A stretch of DNA of 64,000 nucleotides from JAUIAI01 sp041396585 (GCA_041396585.1 JAWKYG010000005.1:310001-374000), one strand, 5' to 3'. Shown: positions 19,064 through 28,142, counted from the first letter of the stretch. The notes: generated by a model from the letters alone, not told the origin. Made by a program: numbers and translations.

Positions 19064-19311
19064 GGTGATGGCAGACCCGATGGTTGCTGGACAGGAGGTG
19101 AGGGCGGCCGGGCATCCGGCCGCTCGTGCGACGCCGCGGGGTGGAATCGGTGGCATGGCCGCAGCCGCGTCGGCGGTCACGCCACGTGCCAGGTTTCGTT
19201 GGCGCGCGCGCCACAGTCGGCATGGGAACAGGCCCGAAGATACGCGCTGGCCGTCGGGTTACCCGGGGCCCCGGCCGACTTCGGCGAATTCTCCGGGTTA
19301 AACTGATCCTC

Positions 19312-20181
19312 GTGCAAATTCTACTGATTTCGGCGCTGATGCTGCCGGTGGTGTTCTATCTGTGCGCCTGGATTCTCGGGCTGCGCAGTGCGCTGCCCGT
19401 ACCGGAAGCGGGTGTTGGCCCGGGCGAGGCCTCGCCCGTGGGCGTGCGTGCACATTCGGTGCTGCTGATGCTGGCCGTGTTCACGCATCTGGGTGCCCTC
19501 TATATCGGCGTCTTCCCTGATCAGGTGCCGCGCTTCGGCTTTGCGCATCTGCTCTCTGCAGCGGTCTGGGTCGGCACGCTGCTGCTCTGGATCGAGGGCG
19601 ACAATGCCCATGTGGCGGCCTTGCGGGCCCTTGTCCTGCCGGTGGCAGCGCTGTTTGCACCGATGCCCTTACTGTTCCCCGGGTATCCGCTGACCGCCCT
19701 CGAAGGCAATGCCTTGTTCGTGCCTCATCTGCTGGTTGGCGTGCTTGCCTACGCGGTTATGCTGCTGGCGGCGCTGCATGCCTTACTGATGGCCATGGCC
19801 GAGAAATCGCTCCATGATCCGCTGCAGTCGCGTCCCAACCCTTTGCTGGCGGGGACTCTGGAGCGGCTGCCGCCGCTGCTCACCATGGAACGGCTGCTGT
19901 TCCGGCTGTTGGCTATTGGCTTTGCGCTGCTCACGCTGACCGCGGTCTCTGGCATGGTCTTTTCCGAGGAGATCTTCGGGCGGCCGTTTCGCTTTGATCA
20001 CAAGACCGTGCTCACGTTACTGGCATGGGTGGTTTTCGGTGTTTTGCTGCTTGGGCGCAGGATCTGGGGCTGGCGTGGGCAGCGCGCTCTGCGTCTGACC
20101 CTGACCGGGTTCGTGGTGCTGCTCCTCGGCTACGCCGGCAGCCGCTTCGTGCTCGAGGTGATCCTGCATCGGGCACTCTAG
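19312..20181 (+). CDS. CcsA/YpjD-family inner membrane protein (cytochrome c assembly)
   Basis: About 289 aa with eight or so hydrophobic helices, of the CcsA/YpjD class of inner membrane proteins related to the cytochrome c maturation machinery. Its exact function in proteobacteria is not firmly established. Recognisable blocks are LLSAAVWVGTLLLWIEG, LVGVLAYAVMLLAALHALLM and FSEEIFGRPFRFDHKTVLTL, the last being typical of the family C-terminal part. The start is uncertain: GTG at 19312 begins a membrane helix (MQILLISALMLPVVF), which suits the family; an ATG at 19339 is the alternative. It is divergent from ffh and is followed by the PP0621 and pilSR genes. Confidence 0.82.
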   Translation: MQILLISALMLPVVFYLCAWILGLRSALPVPEAGVGPGEASPVGVRAHSVLLMLAVFTHLGALYIGVFPDQVPRFGFAHLLSAAVWVGTLLLWIEGDNAHVAALRALVLPVAALFAPMPLLFPGYPLTALEGNALFVPHLLVGVLAYAVMLLAALHALLMAMAEKSLHDPLQSRPNPLLAGTLERLPPLLTMERLLFRLLAIGFALLTLTAVSGMVFSEEIFGRPFRFDHKTVLTLLAWVVFGVLLLGRRIWGWRGQRALRLTLTGFVVLLLGYAGSRFVLEVILHRAL

Positions 20182-20250
20182 CCGGGTGGCCCGGAGCGGG
20201 CGACGCATGTCGAATGATTGATCCGTTCTGATCTGGGCTGGGGTCCCTGA

Positions 20251-20481
20251 ATGGGCAAACTGCTTTTCTGGGTGCTGGTGGCCGTCGTGATCTTCGGCGT
20301 GGCCCGCTTCGGGTCGTTGGTCGAACGGCGTCGCGAGATGGCGCGCGACAAGGCCGACGATCGCGCCCTCGAACAAGAGGCGATGCTGCAGTGCGCGCAT
20401 TGCGGCATCTATTTTCCGGCCAGCGAGGCGTTTCGTGCCCGCGGTCAGGCTTATTGCAGCCCTGAGCATCGAGACGCATGA
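20251..20481 (+). CDS. PP0621-family small membrane protein with zinc-ribbon-like tail
   Basis: 76 aa of unknown function. One N-terminal membrane helix (LLFWVLVAVVIFGVARFG), a charged linker, then CAHCGIYFP and YCSPEH near the C-terminus, giving a CxxC-C-H set that could bind one zinc ion. The family is recognised by this layout and by its place just upstream of pilS in betaproteobacteria. Its stop overlaps the pilS start (ATGA), so it is translationally coupled to the two-component system and may act with it. That link is inference. Confidence 0.85.
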   Translation: MGKLLFWVLVAVVIFGVARFGSLVERRREMARDKADDRALEQEAMLQCAHCGIYFPASEAFRARGQAYCSPEHRDA

Positions 20482-22193
20482 CGAATGCCACACGCATGGC
20501 TGATATCGATCTGGCAACCGGTCAGGAGGTGGAGCTCACCGTGCCCGAGCGGCGGTCTGCCGGCAGCGAACCACCCGAGTCCTATTGGCAGGCGCTGCGC
20601 TGGTACTCGCTGAGCCGCATCGTGGTGGCGGCCCTGCTCTGGTTCACCGGGGCATCGGAAATCGGCTCGCGCTGGCTCGACATGGCCGATGTCGGCACAT
20701 TCCAGACGGTTGCCCTGTTCTATCTGATCGCCGCGCTGATCTTCCTGGCGTTGATCGGCCCGCTGCGTCCGAACCTGCAATTCCAGCTGTTCATGCAGGT
20801 TGCCACCGACCTGTTGGTTCTGACCGCGTTCGTTCACCTGACCGGCGGCGTGCACGGCGGGCTCGGCTCGCTGATGATCGCCTCGGTGGCAGCTGGTTCG
20901 GTGCTCTCGTCGCGGCGGCTTGCGGCCACCTTCGCGGCCGGGGCAACCTTGCTGATGCTGGGTGAAACCGGCCTGCGCGCGGCCACGGTAGGGCCCGATC
21001 CCTCGCTGATCGCCCAGGCCGGGCTGATCGGTGCCGCCTGTTTCCTGACCGCCATGTCGGTCAACTGGCTGGCATCCCGGCTGCAGGCCCAGGAAGAACT
21101 GGTGCGTCGCCGCGGGGTCGATGTCCGCAATCAGTTGGCGGTGACCCAGCGCGTGATTGCCGAACTCGAACAAGGGGTGTTGGTGGTGCGTCCCGATGGC
21201 CGTCTGCGCACCATGAACCGCGCCGCCCAGGTATTGCTCGGTGCCGATCCCGCAGCTTTCGGCGACGACAAGGCCCCGCGGTTGCGGGAATTGCTTCCGG
21301 CGGGCTGGTCCGAACTGATCGAGCAGTATGCGCGCTGGCGGCGCGAGAGCGCCGGCGAGCCGGGTGAGTTCAGCCTGGATTACCGGGGCGACGAAGCCCT
21401 CGAGGAGAAGGGCCGCCTGCGGGTGCGCATGGTGTCCGCGCTTGGCGATGGTCACTCCGATGCCATGCTGCTGATCGAGAGTCTGCGCGAGATCGAGCAA
21501 CGCGCCCAGCAGCTCAAGCTGGCCTCGATGGGCCGCCTGTCCGCCTCGATCGCGCACGAGATCCGCAATCCGCTGGGCGCGATCCGCCATGCCAACAGCC
21601 TGCTGGCCGAGCAACTCGACAGCGTACCGCTGACCCGTCTGTCCAAGATCATCGAAGACAACACGGTGCGCATCAACCGGGTGATCGAAGATGTACTGTC
21701 GATCTCGCGCGGCGAGAAGGCGGTCGATGAGGCGGTCGACATGCAGCAGTTCCTGACTCAGTTCCTGCCCGAGTTCACCGTGCAGTCGGGGGCCGACCGC
21801 CGACGCATCCGGCTGGTGCTCGAGACCGATGCGCCGATCCGCTTCGACTCCGGGCAGCTGCGCCAGGTATTGATCAATCTGGTTGGCAATGCATTGCGTT
21901 ATGCTTCCCAGGATCCGGGGGCCGTCTTGGTGCGCTGGCGTAAACTCGATGATGACAGGCTCGAGTTGAGCGTCGCCGACGACGGTCCCGGGCTCGGATC
22001 TGATGCCATGCAACACGCTTTTGAACCTTTCTTCACCACGGAGGCGCGCGGTACCGGGCTGGGCCTCTACCTGACCCGTGAACTCTGCGCGCTCAACGGC
22101 GCGGCTATCCGCTATCAGCCGCAGCGCTCGGCGGACCGCTACAGCGGCGCATTCGTGATCGAACCGCGGCGCCTGCCCGTCGGGGTGTCCTGA
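20478..22193 (+). CDS. pilS: Sensor histidine kinase PilS
   Basis: Membrane sensor kinase that controls type IV pilin transcription through PilR. 571 aa: about six hydrophobic helices between residues 40 and 195, a PAS-like region at about 210-330, a HisKA domain with SIAHEIRNPLGAIRHAN (phospho-acceptor His360), and a HATPase domain with the N box LINLVGNALRYASQDPG, DDGPGLG and GTGLGLYLTRELC. The start overlaps the PP0621 gene by 4 nt, and the stop overlaps the pilR ATG (TGATG), so all three form one operon. In other bacteria PilS senses pilin in the membrane; that is family knowledge. Confidence 0.95.
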   Translation: MTNATRMADIDLATGQEVELTVPERRSAGSEPPESYWQALRWYSLSRIVVAALLWFTGASEIGSRWLDMADVGTFQTVALFYLIAALIFLALIGPLRPNLQFQLFMQVATDLLVLTAFVHLTGGVHGGLGSLMIASVAAGSVLSSRRLAATFAAGATLLMLGETGLRAATVGPDPSLIAQAGLIGAACFLTAMSVNWLASRLQAQEELVRRRGVDVRNQLAVTQRVIAELEQGVLVVRPDGRLRTMNRAAQVLLGADPAAFGDDKAPRLRELLPAGWSELIEQYARWRRESAGEPGEFSLDYRGDEALEEKGRLRVRMVSALGDGHSDAMLLIESLREIEQRAQQLKLASMGRLSASIAHEIRNPLGAIRHANSLLAEQLDSVPLTRLSKIIEDNTVRINRVIEDVLSISRGEKAVDEAVDMQQFLTQFLPEFTVQSGADRRRIRLVLETDAPIRFDSGQLRQVLINLVGNALRYASQDPGAVLVRWRKLDDDRLELSVADDGPGLGSDAMQHAFEPFFTTEARGTGLGLYLTRELCALNGAAIRYQPQRSADRYSGAFVIEPRRLPVGVS

Positions 22194-23675
22194 TGGCCAC
22201 AGACGGCGCCCGACAAATGTCGCGTGGCGGCACGATTCCACGCGTGCTGGTCACTGATGACGAAGCCGATCTGCGCGAACTGATCGAGCTCACCCTGGTC
22301 GGGATGGGGCTCGACGTCGACTGCGCGGCCGATCTGAGGTCGGCGCGCGAGTTCCTGGCCCAGAAAGAATATGCGCTTTGTCTCACCGACATGCGCCTGC
22401 CCGACGGTGACGGGCTCGAACTGGTGGCGCTGATTCCGAGCAATATTCGCGCACGCCGGTGGCCGTGATCACCGCCTCGGCAGCGCCGAGAATGCGGTGG
22501 CCGCGCTCAAGGCCGGTGCGTTCGACTACCTGGCCAAGCCGGTCGAGCTCGATGCCTTGCGCACCCTGGTGCGCTCGGCCGTACGCGAACCGGCTGCGCC
22601 GGCCGGGTCGGCCGAGCCCTCGAGCCCGCCCGAGGCGGCATCGCGTCTGTTCGGTGAATCGTCGGTCATGCGCGATGTGCGCGCCCAGATCGAGCGCCTG
22701 GCGCGCAGCATGGCGCCGGTGGCCATCACCGGCGAATCGGGTTCGGGCAAGGAGCTGGCCGCGCGGCTGGTTCACGAGGCCGGCCAGCGCAGCGACCAGC
22801 CATTCGTGGCGGTGAACTGCGGCGCGATTCCTGAGAATCTCATGGAGGCCGAGTTCTTCGGCTATCGCCGCGGCGCGTTCACCGGCGCCGATCAGGATCG
22901 TGACGGCTTCTTTCATGCGGCCAACGGTGGCACCCTGTTCCTCGACGAGGTCGCCGATCTGCCCCTGGCCATGCAGGTCAAGCTGTTGCGCGCGATTCAG
23001 GAAAAACGGGTTCGCAAGGTGGGGGCCACCCAGGAGGAAGCGGTCGATGTGCGCATCATCAGCGCCACGCACCAGGATCTGGCCGAGTGCGTGTCCGCCG
23101 GGCGCTTCCGACAAGACCTTTACTACCGGCTCAATGTCATCGAGCTGAAACTGCCGCCGTTGCGCGAGCGGCGCGGTGACATTCCGGGGCTGGCCCAGGC
23201 GGTTCTCGAGCGCCTGGCTGCGCGCGCCGGCCTGGAGCAGCCGCCGCGCCTGGCCTCGGTGACGCTGCGCTATCTGGAGTCGTACAGCTTCCCTGGCAAT
23301 GTTCGAGAACTGGAGAACATCCTCGAGCGCGCGCTGGCATTCTCCAACGGCAGCGTGATCAATGTCGAGGATCTCGGCCTGCGGCCCGAGAGCACCGATG
23401 CGGCACAGAACGAACGTGACGAGACGCCGCCCGGGCCCGAGGCTGGCGAAGCTCTGGTCGAAGCGGTGTCGGCAGACAGCGCCGTGGCCGATGCCAGAAG
23501 CATGCTGTCCGAGGGCATCCCGTCTTCGCTACCGGATTACCTCGACCAGGTCGAGCGCGAGGCGATCGAGCATGCGCTGGAGAAAACCCGCTACAACCGC
23601 ACGGCGGCGGCCAAGCTGCTCGGCATCAGCTTCAGGGCGCTGCGCTATCGGATGCAGCGCCTGGAGATCAACTGA
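22193..23675 (+). CDS. pilR: Sigma-54 response regulator PilR, interrupted by two frameshifts
   Basis: NtrC-type activator, partner of PilS. The receiver domain starts at 22193 (RVLVTDDEADLRELIEL, LCLTDMRLPDGDG) but breaks after LVAL near 22437; the next frame reads EQYSRTPVAVITAS and breaks again near 22480, after which the third frame runs to the stop (AVAALKAGAFDYLAKPVE). Each break is repaired by adding one base, the second in a GG run. The AAA+ domain is intact: Walker A GESGSGKE, GAFTGA sigma-54 loop, FLDEVADLPL. A Fis-type HTH ends the protein (NRTAAAKLLGISFRALRYRM). The defect most likely reflects sequencing error; a true pseudogene would mean loss of pilin control. Confidence 0.88.
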
Positions 23676-23714
23676 GCTGGCCGGCCAGAACGACGCCTGG
23701 CTCGGTTGCCGTTC

Positions 23715-24326
23715 ATGGCCGTGACCCTGACCTGGCCGCGCGACGGCAGCGGCTGGCTCGCTGGCGCGAGGCATTGCCTCTCACCCCCCGCCGACGCCCG
23801 GGCGGACGGGATCATTACCGATCTGGCCGTCATCCACTACATCAGCCTGCCTGACGGTTTCTTCCGGGGCCCGGCCATTGAAAGGCTGTTCACCGCGAAT
23901 GCCCGCCTGGCGGATGATCCCCGGCTCGCCGAGCTTGCCGGTCTGCAGGTCTCGTCGCACTTTCTGATTCGCCGCCATGGTGAGCTGCTGCAGTTCGTGG
24001 ATGTCGATCGACGCGCCTGGCACGCCGGCCAGTCCGGCTTCCTCGGTCGCCAACGTTGTAATGACTTCTCGGTGGGCATCGAGCTCGAGGGCGACTGGCG
24101 CCGTCCGTTCACGGCCAGCCAGTACCGGCGCCTGCGGCATCTGCTGGCGCTTTTGCAGCAGCGTTTGCCGATCCGCTATGTGGCCGGTCATAGCGACATC
24201 GCGCCCGGACGCAAGCAGGATCCGGGGCCGATGTTCGATTGGTCGCAGCTCGACGGGCTCGGCCTGACGCGACCATGGCGCGATGGCCGCCGGCATCGCC
24301 AACCGGCGTCCGCGGCGCGGGTCTGA
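23715..24326 (+). CDS. ampD: 1,6-anhydro-N-acetylmuramyl-L-alanine amidase AmpD
   Basis: Cytoplasmic zinc amidase that removes the peptide from 1,6-anhydro-MurNAc during murein recycling. About 203 aa with the Amidase_2 fold. Zinc ligands are His41 (AVIHYISLP), His159 (AGHSDIAPGRKQDPGP) and Asp169 in the same block; Lys167 is the nearby catalytic lysine. The conserved FNDFSVGIELEG-like segment is CNDFSVGIELEG, with AWHAGQSGF before it. ATG at 23715 chosen; a TTG nine bases upstream is possible. It follows pilR by 39 nt. Loss of AmpD induces AmpC beta-lactamase in some species, but no ampC or ampR is visible here. Confidence 0.93.
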   Translation: MAVTLTWPRDGSGWLAGARHCLSPPADARADGIITDLAVIHYISLPDGFFRGPAIERLFTANARLADDPRLAELAGLQVSSHFLIRRHGELLQFVDVDRRAWHAGQSGFLGRQRCNDFSVGIELEGDWRRPFTASQYRRLRHLLALLQQRLPIRYVAGHSDIAPGRKQDPGPMFDWSQLDGLGLTRPWRDGRRHRQPASAARV

Positions 24327-24364
24327 AGCACTTGCCGGCACCGCCTCGCAGCCGCTCGGGGTTC

Positions 24365-24393
24365 TTGAAGCGGGGCCCGCCTTACACTATAAT
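24365..24393 (+). promoter_or_regulatory. Sigma-70-like promoter of nrdA
   Basis: TTGAAG at 24365-24370 and a perfect TATAAT at 24388-24393, separated by exactly 17 bp. This is the best consensus promoter noticed in the window. The start site should be near 24400, giving a 5' leader of about 520 nt before nrdA. Confidence 0.75.
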
Positions 24394-24430
24394 TAGTCTC
24401 TGATGCTTTTTTGAGCACTACATATAGTGT
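24384..24430 (+). promoter_or_regulatory. Pair of NrdR-like operator boxes
   Basis: Two 16-bp sites resemble the NrdR box ACACWATATATWGTGT: ACACTATAATTAGTCT at 24384-24399 (13 of 16 matches) and GCACTACATATAGTGT at 24415-24430 (14 of 16). Their starts are 31 bp apart, three helical turns, as is typical for NrdR. The first overlaps the -10 element, so bound NrdR would block RNA polymerase. NrdR is the ATP/dATP-sensing repressor of ribonucleotide reductase genes. No nrdR gene lies in the window. Confidence 0.75.
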
Positions 24431-24678
24431 TCCAAATCGGGAATCTCCCGATGTCGCCGGGTTCGGCGGCGGGCATCTCCAACCCGGACACTAAATGTGT
24501 GCCGGCGAGGTCGAGTCAGGCGGGTCATCTGTTTCGAACATCCTGGGCCGTGAATGTGGGCGGGGGCATGTCGTGGCGGGTTGCCGGCCGGCCGTTTTCG
24601 AGCGGCCGGTGTGCGATCGCATCGCATCAGCTTGGGCAAGACCCGACCGGCGCGCGCTTGCCAGGCTGCAGGAGTTTC

Positions 24679-24783
24679 ATGACAACCGCTTCGCATATCC
24701 CGGCCTCAATGCTGGCCCATGGTTACGGATTCTCCTCGTCGACCGGCAGCCTCGAACCGGTCTTCATCGTGCATGTGACCTGA
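24679..24783 (+). CDS. Possible 34-aa leader peptide upstream of nrdA
   Basis: ATG at 24679 preceded by CAGGAG with good spacing; the ORF of 34 codons ends TGA at 24783. It begins MTTASHIPAS and ends EPVFIVHVT. It is followed 17 nt later by a perfect 10-bp hairpin. It lies inside the predicted nrdA leader, downstream of the NrdR-regulated promoter. I recognise no homologue. It could be an upstream ORF that tunes nrdA translation or transcription. Coding is supported only by the ribosome site, the position and the lack of a larger gene. Confidence 0.4.
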   Translation: MTTASHIPASMLAHGYGFSSSTGSLEPVFIVHVT

Positions 24784-24799
24784 ACGGCGCGTGCGCCAA

Positions 24800-24820
24800 C
24801 GGGATCACCCGGTGATCCCG
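24800..24820 (+). promoter_or_regulatory. Perfect 10-bp inverted repeat after the leader ORF
   Basis: CGGGATCACC at 24800-24809 and GGTGATCCCG at 24811-24820 are exact complements separated by one C; in RNA it would be a 9-bp stem with a 3-nt loop. No U-tract follows, so it resembles an attenuator or pause hairpin more than a simple terminator. Confidence 0.5.
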
Positions 24821-24919
24821 CCGAATCGCAAGATGTCATCTGGCCAGGCACCGTGGTTTCGTGTGCCGGTGCCGATATCACTCATCAACTACTGATAACA
24901 ATCATCCAGAGGAAACAAG

Positions 24920-27865
24920 ATGCAAGGGATTGCCGATCAATCCACGACCTCCTCCGTCGTGCCCAAGGGTGTCGCCGAGCAGGCGTCGCGTGCCGAGACC
25001 ATGGCCGCCAGCGCCTATGATGACTTCAAGGTCATCCGCCGCAACGGCTCGGTGGTGCCGTTTGAGCCGCAAAAGATCTCGATTGCCATGACCAAGGCCT
25101 TCCTGGCGGTCAATGGCGGGCAGGGCGCCGCTTCGGCGCGCATCCGCAGCCTGGTCGAGGCACTCACCGAATCGGTGGTCGGTGCGCTGACCCGCGGCAA
25201 GCGTGGCGGCACCTTCCATATCGAAGACATCCAGGATCACGTCGAACTGGCCCTGATGCGGTCTGGCGAGCACGAGGTGGCGCGCGCCTATGTGCTGTAT
25301 CGTGAGCGCCAGGCGCAAAAGCGCGCCGAGCAAAAGGCCGCGGGCACGGCGCCGGCCGAGCCCACGCTCAACGTGCGCGATGGCGACTTCCTGCGCCCGC
25401 TCGACCGGGCCGCCCTGCGCGATCTGATCGAATCCGCCTGTGCCGATCTGGGCGAGGCGGTCAGCGCCGATCCGATTCTGGCCGACACCATCAAGAACCT
25501 CTACGACGGCGTCTCGCTCGAGGAAGTGCACAAATCGGCCATTCTGTCCGCGCGTGCCCTGATCGAAAAGGAACCCGCCTACAGCAAGGTCACCGCGCGT
25601 CTGCTGCTGCACACGGTGCGCCGCGAGGTGTTCGGTGAGTCGGTGCCGCAGGCCAACATGGCCGAGCGTTATGCGGCCTATTTCCCGCGCTATGTGCGTC
25701 TGGGCATCGAGGCCGGTCTGCTCGACCCCAAGCTCGAGCAGTTCGATCTGGCCCGCCTGGCCAAGGCGCTGGACCCGGATCGCGATCTGCAGTTCACCTA
25801 CCTGGGCCTGCAGACCCTCTACGATCGCTACTTCCTGCACATCGACGAGCGCCGGATCGAGCTGCCGCAGATCTTCTTCATGCGGGTGGCGATGGGCCTG
25901 GCGCTGAACGAGATCGACCGCGAGACCCGGGTGATCGAGTTCTACGATCTGCTCTCCAGCTTCGATTTCATGAGCTCGACGCCCACCTTGTTCAACTCGG
26001 CCACGGTGCGCTCGCAGCTTTCTTCCTGCTACCTGACCACGGTCTCCGACGACCTCGACGGCATCTACGAGGCCATCAAGGAAAACGCGCTGCTCGCCAA
26101 GTTCGCCGGTGGTCTGGGCAATGACTGGACGCCGGTGCGCGCGCTGGGCAGCCACATCAAGGGCACCAACGGCAAGAGTCAGGGCGTGGTGCCGTTCCTG
26201 AAGGTGGTCAACGACACCGCTGTGGCGGTCAACCAGGGCGGCAAGCGCAAGGGTGCGGTCTGTGCCTATCTCGAAACCTGGCACCTGGACATCGAGGAGT
26301 TCCTCGATCTGCGCAAGAACACCGGCGACGACCGGCGTCGTACCCACGACATGAACACGGCCAACTGGATCCCGGATCTGTTCATGAAGCGGGTGCTCGA
26401 AGACGGCCAGTGGACCTTGTTCTCGCCGTCGTCCTGCCCCGATCTGCACGACAAGATCGGTGCCGAGTTCGAGCGTGCCTATCTGAAGTACGAGGAAATG
26501 GCCGAGCGCGGGGAGATTGCGCCGAGCCGTAAGATCCCGGCGACCCAGCTCTGGCGCAAGATGCTCTCGATGCTGTTCGAGACCGGCCATCCCTGGATCA
26601 CCTTCAAGGATGCCTGCAATCTGCGCTCGCCGCAGCAGCATATCGGCGTGGTGCACAGCTCCAATCTCTGCACCGAGATCACGCTGAACACCAGCGACAC
26701 CGAGATCGCGGTCTGCAACCTGGGTTCGGTAAACCTGGTGGCGCACATGGTCGAGCGCGACGGTCGCTGGGTGCTCGATCACGACAAACTGCGCAAAACC
26801 ATCCGCACCGCAATGCGCATGCTCGACAATGTCGTCGACATCAATTACTACGCGGTTGGCAAGGCACGCAATTCCAATCTGCGTCATCGCCCGGTCGGCA
26901 TGGGCATCATGGGCTTCCAGGATTGCCTGCACATCCAGCGCATGCCCTATGCCAGCGAAGCCGCGGTGGAGTTCGCCGATCGTTCGATGGAAGCGGTTTG
27001 CTACTACGCTTACTGGGCGTCGACCGAACTGGCCGAAGAACGCGGTCGCTACAGCAGTTTCCGGGGCTCGCTGTGGGATCGTGGCATTTTGCCCAAGGAT
27101 TCCATCGACCTTCTGGCCGAACAGCGCGGCCGTCTGTCGGGTGCGCTCGCCGAGCGATCATTGCTCGAGATCGATCGTTCCGAGACCCTTGACTGGGACG
27201 GCCTGCGCACCCGCATCGCCACCCACGGCATGCGTAATTCGAACTGCGTGGCGATCGCCCCGACCGCCACGATCTCGAACATCATCGGTGTGTCGGCATG
27301 CATCGAGCCCACGTTCCAGAACCTGTTCGTGAAGTCGAATCTCTCGGGCGAGTTCACGGTCGTGAACGAGTATCTGGTGCGTGATCTCAAGGAGCGCGGC
27401 CTCTGGGACGAGGTCATGATCGCCGATCTCAAGTACTTCGATGGCTCGCTGGCGCGTATCGATCGTATTCCCGATGATCTTCGCGAGTTGTATGCGACCG
27501 CTTTCGAGATCGACACCGCCTGGATCGTCGAGGCCGCCGCTCGTCGTCAGAAGTGGATAGATCAGGCACAGTCTCTGAACATCTACATGGCTGGTGTGTC
27601 GGGCAAGCGTCTGCACGACACCTACATGCTGGCCTGGTTGCGCGGTCTCAAGACCACGTATTACCTGCGCACGATCGGCGCCACCAGCGCAGAAAAATCA
27701 ACGGGCAAGATCGGTCAACTCAATGCGGTGTCCAGCACGAGTGCGACCGGTGGTTTCCAAACGCTCGGTGCTTATGCGCGTCACGATGAACAGAACGCCG
27801 AAGCACAAACGCAGTCGCCGAGTTTCTGCGCACTCGACGATCCCGACTGCGAAGCCTGTCAGTAA
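24920..27865 (+). CDS. nrdA: Class Ia ribonucleotide reductase, alpha subunit
   Basis: Catalytic subunit that reduces ribonucleoside diphosphates to deoxyribonucleotides using the radical from NrdB. 981 aa. An N-terminal ATP-cone (about residues 34-125, KVIRRNGSVVPFEPQKI) gives allosteric control of overall activity by ATP/dATP. The core has FMSSTPTLFNSAT, RSQLSSCYLTTV with an active-site Cys, and NLCTEI with the CNLGSVNL block. The C-terminus ends DPDCEACQ, a CxxC pair that fits the redox-active tail cysteines. Ribosome site AGAGGAAA. nrdB follows after 277 nt, a gap with an AGATTTCG/CGAAATCT inverted repeat (27990-28020) that may separate the two transcripts. Confidence 0.97.
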   Translation: MQGIADQSTTSSVVPKGVAEQASRAETMAASAYDDFKVIRRNGSVVPFEPQKISIAMTKAFLAVNGGQGAASARIRSLVEALTESVVGALTRGKRGGTFHIEDIQDHVELALMRSGEHEVARAYVLYRERQAQKRAEQKAAGTAPAEPTLNVRDGDFLRPLDRAALRDLIESACADLGEAVSADPILADTIKNLYDGVSLEEVHKSAILSARALIEKEPAYSKVTARLLLHTVRREVFGESVPQANMAERYAAYFPRYVRLGIEAGLLDPKLEQFDLARLAKALDPDRDLQFTYLGLQTLYDRYFLHIDERRIELPQIFFMRVAMGLALNEIDRETRVIEFYDLLSSFDFMSSTPTLFNSATVRSQLSSCYLTTVSDDLDGIYEAIKENALLAKFAGGLGNDWTPVRALGSHIKGTNGKSQGVVPFLKVVNDTAVAVNQGGKRKGAVCAYLETWHLDIEEFLDLRKNTGDDRRRTHDMNTANWIPDLFMKRVLEDGQWTLFSPSSCPDLHDKIGAEFERAYLKYEEMAERGEIAPSRKIPATQLWRKMLSMLFETGHPWITFKDACNLRSPQQHIGVVHSSNLCTEITLNTSDTEIAVCNLGSVNLVAHMVERDGRWVLDHDKLRKTIRTAMRMLDNVVDINYYAVGKARNSNLRHRPVGMGIMGFQDCLHIQRMPYASEAAVEFADRSMEAVCYYAYWASTELAEERGRYSSFRGSLWDRGILPKDSIDLLAEQRGRLSGALAERSLLEIDRSETLDWDGLRTRIATHGMRNSNCVAIAPTATISNIIGVSACIEPTFQNLFVKSNLSGEFTVVNEYLVRDLKERGLWDEVMIADLKYFDGSLARIDRIPDDLRELYATAFEIDTAWIVEAAARRQKWIDQAQSLNIYMAGVSGKRLHDTYMLAWLRGLKTTYYLRTIGATSAEKSTGKIGQLNAVSSTSATGGFQTLGAYARHDEQNAEAQTQSPSFCALDDPDCEACQ

Positions 27866-28142
27866 TCGATGATGTTCGCTGCGCAGCAAGCGTCGACACG
27901 CTTCGAAAGTCGAATGCTTGTTGCGCCAGCGACGAATCGATTGTCAAGACGATAATTTCTATCGTTGCAAGCGATACACAAGGTCCGTAAGATTTCGGTC
28001 TGTGATCAACAGCGAAATCTCGCGAATGCATATCGATGTTCGTCAACACATGCGTAAGACGTCTTTGCTCATGTCCGCGCGGCGCGATGTGTCTCTGACC
28101 TTGGATCTATCTGCACCAATCAGAACAAAAGCGAGAACTGCA

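Larger units (their letters stand above)
24431..24919 (+). promoter_or_regulatory. Long structured 5' leader of nrdA
   Basis: The 489 nt between the NrdR boxes and nrdA hold several clear hairpins: ATCGGGA/TCCCGAT (24436-24452, loop ATC), CCGGACAC/GTGTgCCGG (24484-24505), CCGGCCG/CGGCCGG (24588-24609) and a 10-bp arm pair at 24800-24820. A 34-codon ORF with a good ribosome site lies at 24679-24783. The nrdA ribosome site is AGAGGAAA just before 24920. No named riboswitch class was recognised: I found no B12-box-like sequence. A regulatory role is inferred from structure and position. Confidence 0.5.

Noticed and set aside
24431..24678. Cobalamin riboswitch in the nrdA leader
   Set aside because: I looked for the conserved B12-box core and did not find it; class Ia reductase also needs no cobalamin.
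27990..28020. AGATTTCG/CGAAATCT inverted repeat as a terminator after nrdA
   Set aside because: The loop is 15 nt and no T-run follows; it is kept only as a note in nrdA.
27918..28142. N-terminal extension of nrdB to 27918
   Set aside because: MLSWDE at 28143 matches the known start; the upstream part reads as non-coding DNA with an inverted repeat.
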